Assembly: GCA_900552075.1 (NCBI GenBank)
Contig: URYL01000004.1
Coordinates: forward strand, 132,071-196,070
DNA length: 64,000 nt
Direction of reading: 5' to 3'
Source of the DNA: an uncultured Bacteroides sp.
Lineage (GTDB): Bacteria; Bacteroidota; Bacteroidia; Bacteroidales; Bacteroidaceae
The notes under the pieces were generated by a model. It worked only from the letters and a program-made list of their open reading frames with translations, was not told the origin of the DNA and made no database searches. This document shows positions 44,988 to 54,000 of this stretch, piece by piece. Both the position numbers and the translations under genes were made by a program. Positions within the stretch are counted from its first letter, which is position 1; each line of letters starts with the position of its first letter.

Positions 44988-45650
44988 ATGATTACACTTG
45001 AACCTACCGCCGACGGAAGCAACACCCTGTTCGTGCCGGAACTGAATGAGCATTACCACTCCGTGAAAGGAGCCTTGACAGAATCACAGCACATCTTTAT
45101 TCAGATGGGCCTCAACCACTCACAGGCTGAAAGCCCCCGCGTATTAGAAATCGGCTTCGGCACCGGACTGAATGCCTTCCTCACCCTGTTGGAGGCAGAA
45201 AAACAGCAAAGAGAAGTCTGTTTTACCAGCATCGAACGCTATCCACTGGCCGAAGACATCGTGCGCCAACTGGGCTATCCGGAAATCATTGCCCCGGAAG
45301 CCAGCGAAAAGTTCTATGCCCTGCATGCCGCTCCCTGGGACCAGCCCGTCCGCCTCTCTCCCTGGTTCACCCTGCACAAGATAGAAGGCGACTTCACCCA
45401 CTTCGACTTCCAGTCGCACTACGACGTGATTTATTTTGATGCCTTCGCCCCGGAGAAACAACCGGAAATGTGGAGCCAGCCCCTTTTCGACAGTCTGTAC
45501 CGGCAAACGGCACCCGGTGGCATCCTTACCACCTACTGCGCCAAAGGCGTGGTGCGGAGAATGCTTCAGGCGGCCGGATTCACCGTAGAACGCCTGCCGG
45601 GCCCTCCGGGAGGCAAGCGGGAGATTCTTCGTGCCAGCAAACCGGCCTGA
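44988..45650 (+). CDS. mnmD: tRNA mnm5s2U methyltransferase MnmD (MnmC N-domain alone)
   Basis: 220 residues from ATG 44988, directly after its promoter; the frame is open upstream but within the YqaA gene. SAM-binding motif VLEIGFGTGLNAFL at about 52-65 and the family motif YFDAFAPEKQPEMWS, then a conserved PGGILTTYCAKG and GPPGGKREI ending. It adds the final methyl to aminomethyl-2-thiouridine at tRNA position 34. In E. coli the domain is fused to an oxidase (MnmC); here it stands alone, as in Gram-positives. It finishes the pathway in which MnmA (2013) supplies the thiol. Array D follows the stop by 60 bp. Confidence 0.87.
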   Translation: MITLEPTADGSNTLFVPELNEHYHSVKGALTESQHIFIQMGLNHSQAESPRVLEIGFGTGLNAFLTLLEAEKQQREVCFTSIERYPLAEDIVRQLGYPEIIAPEASEKFYALHAAPWDQPVRLSPWFTLHKIEGDFTHFDFQSHYDVIYFDAFAPEKQPEMWSQPLFDSLYRQTAPGGILTTYCAKGVVRRMLQAAGFTVERLPGPPGGKREILRASKPA

Positions 45651-45710
45651 ATCTGAAAACGCCGCACCCTCAAAAGCAAAATTTCGCATCATATTTTATG
45701 TTTTCCTTGC

Positions 45711-45793
45711 GGAAAACGTAGGTTTCCCCCATGGAAAACGTACGTTTCGCGTAAGGGAAACGTACGTTTCCGCCGTGCGAAACATAGAAAACA
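45711..45793. repeat. Palindrome array D: four 17-bp units at exact 22-bp period
   Basis: Units start at 45711, 45733, 45755 and 45777, with spacers CCCAT, CGTAA and GCCGT. The best unit contains GGGAAACGTACGTTTCC; its core GGAAACGTACGTTTCC is identical to array C. A degraded extra unit precedes it (45690-45706) with a 4-bp spacer. It lies in a same-strand gap after mnmD. Function unknown. Confidence 0.87.
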
Positions 45794-46266
45794 AAAGAAC
45801 ATCTTCCCATTTACACCGGTAAATTTACCCTTTACCGCCTCTTTTTGTACCTTTTCAGGCCGAAAAGAGCCTCCCTCACGACTCTTTTTTGTTCCTGAAC
45901 CCCTTCTATCTGTTTTTCTATTCTCAAGAATCTTTTAAAAATATTTCCTCACACCTTTAAAAGGATACTAAAAAATGTAACAGAATTTGTCTAATGAGTG
46001 AAAAACTATTTGTATAAGCATATATATTTTCACAATTTGTCGATTTTATTAGCTAAACGCATTAATCGACAAGTAATCTCAGGGATGATTGGTTAAATTC
46101 GCTTTCGTTAAGACGGGACAAGAAAAGACCTCCCCGCCCCCAACGAACCATAGAAAAACACAAATGTGATATGAAAAACAAATTAATGTGAATTTGAATT
46201 TTGAGGATATATCTGCAAATATACTTATTAAACCCGAATATTAACTTTTAAAACTTGGATTTACTT
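45794..46266 (+). other. Long AT-rich intergenic region / leader of the coiled-coil lipoprotein gene
   Basis: No gene visible. It holds the inverted repeat TTGTCGATT (46037-46045) and AATCGACAA (46064-46072) with an 18-nt loop, and several TTTGT tracts but no clean TAnnTTTG box. If the promoter is upstream of 46037, the mRNA leader would exceed 200 nt, which is long for this genome and could be regulatory. Confidence 0.4.
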
Positions 46267-48261
46267 ATGAAAAAGAAATTCATCGCAGTGTCAATGGTGC
46301 TTGGCGCATTGGCACTAAGCTCAACAACACTTACTTCTTGTGTTGACGACAACGAATCAGCATCAGTTACTAAAATCCGTGATGCAAAGGCACAACAGTT
46401 GACAGCTTTGGCTAATTATCAGCAGGCACAGGCAGATGCAGAACAGATTATTGCAGAAGCAGAAGCCGCGATTAAAAATGCAATAGCTGAAGCTAAGAAA
46501 ATAGAAAATGAAAGTTCGTCTGTAGACTTGGAAATTAAAAAAGCTACTCTTGCTTCTGACATTGAAGCCGCAACAGCCAAAGCAGAAGCCAACCTTTTGG
46601 CGCAAAAAGCTCTGTTAGCTCAAGCCAAAGCTGAACTTCTCCAAGTAGAAGATGCTGTTGACTTGATGACAAAAGAAAAGATTAAGAATCTTATTGCTGC
46701 TGCAGACGCTATCATGAATGGTGGAGAATATACTGTTTATGAGGCAAATATAATCTACGACAATTATGGCAATCAGTATACAGTATCAGATGACACAAAA
46801 GTGGAGGTTAAAGAAGAGGAGTCTTTAATGGGTATTGATCCTAATACTAATGAACAAGTAGGTTTGAAATATCAATTAATTGAGAAAAAAGCAGCAAAAG
46901 CAAATGCCGAATATGATTTAACTGATACCAAATTAGCTATTGCTGAATATGTAAGAAAAAAGAATATTGAATTGGCAACAGACGAAGCCTTACTTGCAGA
47001 ATATCAGAAATACAGTAATACGGATAAAGAAACAGCTCAAAAAGCAGCCGATGAGGCGAAGGCAAAACTGAACGCTTTGCAACAAACATGGAATCAGGCA
47101 GAAGCAACTGAAAAAGCAGAAGCTCCCAAAATTAATACAGCTTATACCGCCGTTAAAGCAACAGAAGTTGAAAAATTCCTTACGGCGCATCCTGAATACG
47201 AAAAAACGACCGACAACCTAGGCCACCAAATCACTCCTGTCGTAACAAGAGAAGCTCCTGAAGCTGAAACTGTAACTGTTACATATGATGATGGTACTAC
47301 TGGCGATGCAACTCCGGATTACACTTGGATTGGAACTTATACATCTACAGAACATAATGGTAATACTATTTATACTCCAATCAAAAACGAGACAGGAACC
47401 AAACAAATTGTTGTTAATGAAGAAGAACTTGCAAAACGAGTAACATCAGCCACAAGAGCACTTGAAGTAGCTCAAGCAGAGTATGATGCTGCCGTAAAAG
47501 ATCAAACTGAAGGTCTAAAAGATGATGCAGTCATATCAGAAGCTCTTGGCTTCAACGCAGGTAGTTTCAATAATCCTGGTGGACTGGATCTTACAACCGC
47601 TACGTATGAAGATTTGAAAGACGCTACCGCAGACGCTCAAAAGGCTTATGATAAAGATCAGACACAAGCCAACAGAGATGCATTGGAAGCTGCAGAAGCA
47701 GATGAAGCTACATATGTAGCTTATTACGATGTCGATGATACTGACTTGGAAAGTGCAAAAGAAACTAAAGCTGCCATTGATGAACTGAATACTCTGTTGA
47801 CCGGAGATGCATTCAAGGCTTATACCACTGCATACGAAGCTTATATTGCTGCACACGATGCTAATGTTACCTTTGCTACTGCTACCTTAAAAGCACAGCA
47901 TAATTACGAAGTTCAAAACGCTCTTGCTACAACTCTACAGAATGTGGCAAATGGCTATACAGATTGGGCTTCTTTGATATCTCTAAAAGAACAGGCCATC
48001 AACAAAGCTAAGAAAGATATTGCTAATATGACTGACAAGGGTATAGTAGCCGGTGAAAACGGAGCAGGCGCAACTGAAGCTTCTAGACAGGCTTATATCG
48101 ATGCTCTTGATGCAGAAATCAAACGTCTTGAAAAAGAAATCTCTATCAAGGAGTCTATGTATAATTACTACATGGATCAGGTAGAAGCTCTTATTCAGGG
48201 TGAAGAAGCTCCAGCAGTTCCTGAAACTCCAGCTGAAGGAGAAGAAACTCCTGCCGAATAA
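46267..48261 (+). CDS. Large coiled-coil surface-type lipoprotein of unknown function
   Basis: 664 residues from ATG 46267. The lipobox is LTSC with Cys25. Most of the mature chain is Ala/Glu/Lys/Asp-rich helix with heptad character: about 30-150, 200-290, 390-440 and 530-640. A Thr/Tyr/Asn-rich, probably beta, insertion lies around 310-385 (YDDGTTGDATPDYTWIGTY). The tail is Pro/Glu-rich (EEAPAVPETPAEG). I recognise no family. A lipid-anchored rod of this kind could span from the outer membrane to the periplasm or stand out from the surface. It is followed 112 bp later by a beta-barrel protein gene with only a weak hairpin between. Confidence 0.8.
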   Translation: MKKKFIAVSMVLGALALSSTTLTSCVDDNESASVTKIRDAKAQQLTALANYQQAQADAEQIIAEAEAAIKNAIAEAKKIENESSSVDLEIKKATLASDIEAATAKAEANLLAQKALLAQAKAELLQVEDAVDLMTKEKIKNLIAAADAIMNGGEYTVYEANIIYDNYGNQYTVSDDTKVEVKEEESLMGIDPNTNEQVGLKYQLIEKKAAKANAEYDLTDTKLAIAEYVRKKNIELATDEALLAEYQKYSNTDKETAQKAADEAKAKLNALQQTWNQAEATEKAEAPKINTAYTAVKATEVEKFLTAHPEYEKTTDNLGHQITPVVTREAPEAETVTVTYDDGTTGDATPDYTWIGTYTSTEHNGNTIYTPIKNETGTKQIVVNEEELAKRVTSATRALEVAQAEYDAAVKDQTEGLKDDAVISEALGFNAGSFNNPGGLDLTTATYEDLKDATADAQKAYDKDQTQANRDALEAAEADEATYVAYYDVDDTDLESAKETKAAIDELNTLLTGDAFKAYTTAYEAYIAAHDANVTFATATLKAQHNYEVQNALATTLQNVANGYTDWASLISLKEQAINKAKKDIANMTDKGIVAGENGAGATEASRQAYIDALDAEIKRLEKEISIKESMYNYYMDQVEALIQGEEAPAVPETPAEGEETPAE

Positions 48262-48315
48262 GTCACAGTTTCTCGCAAAAACAGAAGCTAATAGCAAAAA
48301 GTTTATAATCTGAGG

Positions 48316-48340
48316 AAAGGAGGAGCCAGCCTCCTCCTTT
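48316..48340 (+). terminator. Hairpin between lipoprotein and barrel genes, probably a partial terminator
   Basis: AAAGGAGGAG (48316-48325), loop CCAGC, CTCCTCCTTT (48331-48340). The stem is strong, but only a short T tract (TTTTCC) follows, so read-through into the barrel gene is likely. It may set the ratio of the two products. Confidence 0.5.
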
Positions 48341-48373
48341 TCCGAAGATAAACCAACAACAAAACAGAATAAT

Positions 48374-49117
48374 ATGAAAATCAGTAAACTTTTAATATTA
48401 GCCGCACTCCCGATGATTGGACTTACAGCCAATGCCCAGGATAAAGGTCCGCAGAAAAACGACTTTACCGTGGCAGCAACCGTAAGTTACAACAATACAG
48501 TAATGCAGAATGCTGCCGTAGGCACTCTGCCCAGCTACAATATTCAGGCCCAGTCAACCAACTGGAATGACAAGGCACTGCAAGTAGGAATCGAAGGTGG
48601 CTGGTTCTTCCTCGATGAATGGAAACTGGTATTGGGAGGAGGCATGAGTATCACCAAACATCCGGGTTATTCGGGCGTGCCGGGAAGTGCCGACAGCGAC
48701 GAAGCATTCGAATGGGGTGATATACCAAGCTACGGCGCAGTAGCCGATCAGAACTTCCTGCAATTCAATGTATATACAGGAGTGGATCGCTACTTCAAGA
48801 CGAAAGTCGATGGTCTGTATCTGTATGCCGGAGCACGGGTAGGTTACGCCTACGGACGTAACATCTCGTTTACGGACGATGAATACAACATGGGTAAATC
48901 AGTAGGCGAAGCATTCAACGTACGCGGAGCACTGACCGGCGGTGTGGAATATTACATCACAGACGGTCTGTTCGTAGGTGCACAGGTAGATCCGTTTGCC
49001 TACACTTACAACCGCAGCTTGATCAAGCCGCAAGAAGGACTGAGCAACCTCGATGCCAATAGCCATAACTATTCCATCCTGGCAGCTCCGACCCTCAAAA
49101 TTGGATTCAAGTTTTAA
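48374..49117 (+). CDS. Outer-membrane beta-barrel protein
   Basis: 247 residues with a signal peptide (cleavage after ANAQ). The mature protein alternates Tyr/Phe/Gly-rich amphipathic strands (WKLVLGGGMSI, LYLYAGARVGYAYG, FVGAQVDPFAYTYN) and ends in the outer-membrane insertion signal TLKIGFKF. Size fits an eight-stranded OmpA- or OmpW-like barrel. It has no peptidoglycan-binding domain. It probably partners with the lipoprotein encoded just upstream. Function unknown. Confidence 0.8.
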   Translation: MKISKLLILAALPMIGLTANAQDKGPQKNDFTVAATVSYNNTVMQNAAVGTLPSYNIQAQSTNWNDKALQVGIEGGWFFLDEWKLVLGGGMSITKHPGYSGVPGSADSDEAFEWGDIPSYGAVADQNFLQFNVYTGVDRYFKTKVDGLYLYAGARVGYAYGRNISFTDDEYNMGKSVGEAFNVRGALTGGVEYYITDGLFVGAQVDPFAYTYNRSLIKPQEGLSNLDANSHNYSILAAPTLKIGFKF

Positions 49118-49148
49118 TAGATACACGTAGAGTAACTATTAAGGGGGC

Positions 49149-49179
49149 AAAGGCTCTGTCGAGAGACAGGGCCTTTATT
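49149..49179 (+). terminator. Terminator of the barrel gene
   Basis: AAAGGCTCTGTC (49149-49160), loop GAGA, GACAGGGCCTTT (49165-49176), then ATTCATTTT. One mismatch in a 12-bp stem. Confidence 0.8.
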
Positions 49180-49243
49180 CATTTTCAGCCCTTTCACCCG
49201 CAGGAAACTTCAACCCTTGTTTCCAGACTTCGGAAAGATTTTG

Positions 49244-49251
49244 TAGCTTTG
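49244..49251 (+). promoter_or_regulatory. -7 element of the zinc-type ABC operon
   Basis: TAGCTTTG 30 bp before ATG 49281. No Zur-type palindrome was recognised around it. Confidence 0.55.
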
Positions 49252-49280
49252 CGAAGAATACTTATACAACATCTGAATAT

Positions 49281-50153
49281 ATGGACATCAAAAAATATAT
49301 CTTCCTGCTGCTGACGACACTGACACTCGCAGCCTGCGCAGGAAACGGGGAAAACAACCGGACACAAACCCTCACCGTCACCATCGAACCGCTGCGCTAC
49401 TTCACGGAAGCCATTGCCGGCGACAAGTTCCAAGTGGTAAGCATCGTGCCCAAGGGAGGAAACCCGGAAACGTACGACCCTACCCCACAACAGCTGGTCG
49501 ACCTGGCACGGAGCAAAGCCTACCTGCGCATCGGCCACATCGGATTTGAACAGGCTTGGATAGAAAGGCTGCAAGCCAATACCCCCCAGCTGCCGTTCTA
49601 CGACATGTCGCAAGGGGTAGACCTCATTCATGAAATACATCCGCATGCCCACACGCAGGGAAACCACGACGGAGTGGAGCCGCATATCTGGAATTCCATA
49701 CCGAATGCCCACATCATCTCTGCCAATATCTGCAAGGCACTTTCAGAAATTGACCCGGACAACCAGGAATATTACCGTCACCGGCTGGACAGTGTGCAGC
49801 GGATGATTGACCGTACGGAGCGGGAAATGCAGCGTTACCTGTCGAATGCCGACTCGAGCTTCCTGATTTACCATCCGGCCTTGAGCTATTTTTCCCGCGA
49901 CTTCAGCCTGCAGCAAATCAGCATCGAGGAAGGGGGGAAAGAGCCCTCACCCACGCATCTGCAGGAATTGATGAACCTCTGTCGGCAGAAACAGGTACGG
50001 GTGGTGTTCGTACAGCAGGAGTTTGACCAGCGCAACGCCGAGGTCATCGCACAGCAGCTCCACCTGAAAATCGTACCTATCAACCCGCTCACCTACCACT
50101 GGGACAAGGAAATGATTCACATCGCCCAATCGCTGAGCAAAAACGAGCAATAA
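49281..50153 (+). CDS. znuA: Metal ABC transporter substrate-binding lipoprotein (ZnuA-like)
   Basis: 290 residues, lipobox LAAC with Cys19. Cluster A-I metal-binding protein: the GGNPETYDPTPQQL motif with a conserved acidic/His region, a His-rich loop (HEIHPHAHTQGNHDGVEPHIW), then YHPALSYFSRDF and a long linking helix. The His-rich loop favours zinc over manganese. It binds metal in the periplasm for uptake through an ABC importer whose ATPase is encoded 12 bp downstream. Confidence 0.88.
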   Translation: MDIKKYIFLLLTTLTLAACAGNGENNRTQTLTVTIEPLRYFTEAIAGDKFQVVSIVPKGGNPETYDPTPQQLVDLARSKAYLRIGHIGFEQAWIERLQANTPQLPFYDMSQGVDLIHEIHPHAHTQGNHDGVEPHIWNSIPNAHIISANICKALSEIDPDNQEYYRHRLDSVQRMIDRTEREMQRYLSNADSSFLIYHPALSYFSRDFSLQQISIEEGGKEPSPTHLQELMNLCRQKQVRVVFVQQEFDQRNAEVIAQQLHLKIVPINPLTYHWDKEMIHIAQSLSKNEQ

Positions 50154-50165
50154 CACGATCCGCCC

Positions 50166-50933
50166 ATGAACCAACCGCTTATCAGACTGACCGGAATATC
50201 CGCCGCCTACGACCAGAAGAAGGTCTTGGAAAATGTGAACCTGGAAATTGCCGAGAAAGACTTCCTGGGAGTAATCGGACCCAACGGAGGGGGGAAAACC
50301 ACGTTGATGAAAATCATATTGGGCCTGCTGAAACCGACTTCCGGCCGCATCCAGTTTTTCGAGGACGGAAAAGAGGTGGACGAAATCACCATGGGCTACC
50401 TGCCCCAATACAACCGCATCGACAAGAAATTCCCAATCTCGGTCTACGAGGTGGTGCTGTCCGGACTGAACAAGCAGAAATCATTGTTCCGTTCTTTCAC
50501 CAAGGCACAACACGAAGAAGTACGGCACATCATTGCCCGCATGGGACTGGAAGGACTGGAGCAAAGGGCCATCGGCCAACTGAGCGGCGGACAACTGCAA
50601 CGGGCACTGTTGGGCCGCGCACTGGTTTCCAACCCCAAAGTGGTGATTCTGGACGAACCCAACACGTACATCGACAAGCGATTTGAAGCACGGCTTTACT
50701 CCCTGTTGGAGGAAATCAACAAGGAACGGGCCATCGTGCTGGTGAGCCACGACATCGGCACCATTCTGCAAAACGTGAAGAGTGTGGCGTGCGTGAACGG
50801 CACACTCGACTATCATCCGGATACGGAGGTCTCCGCCGAATGGCTGGAAACGCATTTTGAATGTCCCATCGAACTATTAGGGCATGGCAATCTGCCTCAT
50901 CGCATCCTGAAATGCCATCACCATGAGGAGTAA
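50166..50933 (+). CDS. znuC: Metal ABC transporter ATP-binding protein (ZnuC-like)
   Basis: 255 residues. Walker A GPNGGGKTT at 38-46, Q-loop near LPQYNRID, signature LSGGQLQRA at 139-147, Walker B VVILDEP at 159-165 and the switch His in LVSHDIG. Supplies energy for metal import with the ZnuA-like protein. The expected permease gene (ZnuB) does not follow; the next gene is a large DUF2723 protein with its own promoter, so the permease must be elsewhere. Confidence 0.9.
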   Translation: MNQPLIRLTGISAAYDQKKVLENVNLEIAEKDFLGVIGPNGGGKTTLMKIILGLLKPTSGRIQFFEDGKEVDEITMGYLPQYNRIDKKFPISVYEVVLSGLNKQKSLFRSFTKAQHEEVRHIIARMGLEGLEQRAIGQLSGGQLQRALLGRALVSNPKVVILDEPNTYIDKRFEARLYSLLEEINKERAIVLVSHDIGTILQNVKSVACVNGTLDYHPDTEVSAEWLETHFECPIELLGHGNLPHRILKCHHHEE

Positions 50934-51000
50934 TGGACCGCTTTTAACGCCTTTTGCAACATTATCATTTACTTTTGGGACTTGATTAGTAAATGTTTGC

Positions 51001-51008
51001 TATCTTTG
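51001..51008 (+). promoter_or_regulatory. -7 element of the DUF2723 gene
   Basis: TATCTTTG 37 bp before ATG 51045. TTTG at 50974-50977 and CTTG at 50981-50984 are -33 candidates, neither with ideal spacing. Confidence 0.55.
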
Positions 51009-51044
51009 CCGCATTGAATTTTAACGAGAAACTAAATATCATTC

Positions 51045-54000
51045 ATGAAACAGTACAACAAGATTAACAACCTGGTTGGCTGGCTCACTTTTGCGGTGGC
51101 CGCATTCACTTACTGCATGACCATCGAACCGACAGCCAGCTTCTGGGACTGTCCGGAATTCATTACCACCGGATATAAGCTGGAGGTGGGACACCCGCCC
51201 GGCGCACCTTTCTTCATGCTGACCGCCAATTTGTTCAGTCAGTTTGCCAGTGATGCCACACAGGTGGCCCGTATGGTCAACACCATGAGTGCCCTGATGA
51301 GCGCCGCGTGTATCCTGTTCTTGTTCTGGAGCATCACTTGCCTGGCCAAGAAACTGATCTGCCCCGATGAGAACCAGATGACAACGGGTAAACTGATTGC
51401 CATCATGGGTTCGGGAGTGGTAGGTGCCTTGGCTTATACGTGGAGCGACACCTTCTGGTTCAGTGCCGTGGAAGGAGAAGTATATGCATACTCCAGCTTG
51501 TTCACGGCCCTCGTATTCTGGCTGATTCTGAAATGGGAAAACCGGGCAAACGAGCCTCACAGTGACCGCTGGCTGATTCTGATTGCCTATCTCACAGGAT
51601 TGTCTATCGGCGTACACCTGCTGAACCTGCTTTGTATTCCGGCCATCGTACTGGTATATTACTACAAGAAAAACCCCAATGCCAACCTGAAGGGCAGCCT
51701 GATTGCCCTGATTGGTTCCATGATATTGGTTGCGGTAGTGCTCTACGGCATCGTACCGGGCATCGTGAAAGTGGGCGGATGGTTTGAACTGCTGTTTGTC
51801 AACGACTTCGGCATGCCTTTCAACACGGGTGTCATCATCTACATGATTATCCTGGCCGCAAGCATCATCTGGGGTGTATACGAAAGCTACACGGTGAAAA
51901 GCCGCAAGCGGATGAACATCTCTTTCCTCACCACGGTGGGCCTGTTGGGTATTCCGTTCTACGGACACGGATGGAGCAGTGTGTTCATCGGTGTGATTGT
52001 GCTGGCGATTCTGGCCATCTACCTCTTTGCCAACCTCAGCGAGAAATACCGCGTCAGTGCCCGTACGCTGAACACCAGCCTGCTGGCCATGATGATGATT
52101 GTAGTAGGCTATTCTTCGTACGCCGTCATCGTGATCCGTTCTTCGGCCAACACGCCGATGGACCAGAACTCTCCGGAGGATATCTTCACGCTGGGTGAAT
52201 ACCTGGGACGTGAGCAGTATGGTACCCGCCCACTGTTCTACGGACAGACCTATGCTTCCAAACCGGCCTTGAAACCGACGGAAGGAGGCTGCGTGTACGA
52301 CGTGGAAGAAGGGGCTCCGGTCTACCAACGGAAAGAAAAAGAACGTCCGGACGAAAAAGACAGCTACGAAATCGTACGTCACAAGACGGAATACAAATAT
52401 GCGCAGAACATGCTGTTCCCGCGTATGTACAGTGATGTGCATGCACAGGCCTACGAAGACTGGCTGGGCGGCGTGGAAGGACGTCAGGTGCCTTACGACC
52501 AGTGCGGCGAGATGATTATGGTCAAGATTCCGACGCAGTGGGACAACATCAAGTTCTTCTTCATCTACCAGCTGAACTACATGTACTGGCGTTACTTCAT
52601 GTGGAACTTCGCCGGACGTCAGAACGACATCCAGGGCCAGGGAGAAATTGAACATGGCAACTGGATTACCGGCATCCCGTTCATCGACAAGATGCTGATA
52701 GGCGACCAGTCTCTGCTTCCGAGCGAACTGAAGAACAACAAAGGTCACAACGTGTTCTACTGTCTGCCGCTGATTCTGGGACTTATCGGTCTGTTCTGGC
52801 AGGCTTACAGAGGCGAAAAAGGTATCCAGCAATTCTGGGTGGTATTCTTCCTCTTCTTCATGACCGGACTGGCCATCGTACTTTACCTGAACCAGACACC
52901 GCAACAGCCGCGTGAACGAGATTATGCGTATGCAGGCTCCTTCTATGCGTTCGCCATCTGGATTGGACTGGGAGTAGCGGCTATCGCGGAATATCTGAGC
53001 AAGAAAATCAACGAAAAGCCTGCGGCCATCCTGGCCAGCGTGGTATGTCTGCTGGTACCGATACAGATGGTCAGCCAGACTTGGGACGACCACGACCGCA
53101 GCGGCCGCTATACCTGCCGTGATTTCGGACAGAACTACCTGAACTCCGTTCCGGACAAGGGAAATCCGATTCTCTTCACCAACGGTGACAACGATACTTT
53201 CCCCTTGTGGTACAACCAGGAAACAGAAGGCGTGCGCACGGATGTACGTGTCTGCAACCTGAGTTACCTGCAGACCGACTGGTACATCGACCAGATGCGC
53301 CGTCCGGCCTACAACTCTCCATCGGTACCTATCAACTGGGAACGAATCGACTATGTATCCGGCCACAACGAAGCCGTGTATATACGCCCGGATGCCATGC
53401 CTACGGTATTGGAATTCTACAAGAAGAACCCGGAAGAAGCGGCCAAGGAGTTCGGAGACAATCCGTATGAACTGAAGAACATTCTGGAACACTGGGTACG
53501 CTCGCCGAAAGAAGACTTGCAGATGATTCCGACCGACAGTATCGTCATCAAGCTGGACAAGGAAGCCATCAAGCGCTCGGGTATGCTAACGCCTGATTCC
53601 ATTCCTGACTATATGCACATTTCGCTGAAAGGCAAACGGGTGCTGTACAAGAGTGAACTGATGATGCTGGAAATGCTGGCCAACACCAACTGGGAACGCC
53701 CAATGTACATGGCCATCACCGTAGGTTCTGACAACCACCTGAACCTGACCAACAACTTCCTGCAGGAGGGTCTGGCCTACCGTATTACCCCGTTCAACAA
53801 CGCCCAGCTGGGAAGAGTAATTGACAGCGAGAAAATGTACGACAACCTGATGCATAAATTCAAGTTCGGCGGCATCGACAACCCGAACATCTATCTGGAT
53901 GAAACAGTACTGCGCATGTGCGACACACACCGCCGCATGTTCGTGCAACTGACCAGCCAGCTGATCAAGGAAGGCAAGAAGGACAAGGCTCTGAAAGCCC

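Noticed and set aside
51039..53492. 817-residue minus-strand open frame
   Set aside because: It lies wholly opposite the DUF2723 gene, which has membrane segments, family motifs and a promoter; the antisense product has the odd composition of a complement frame.
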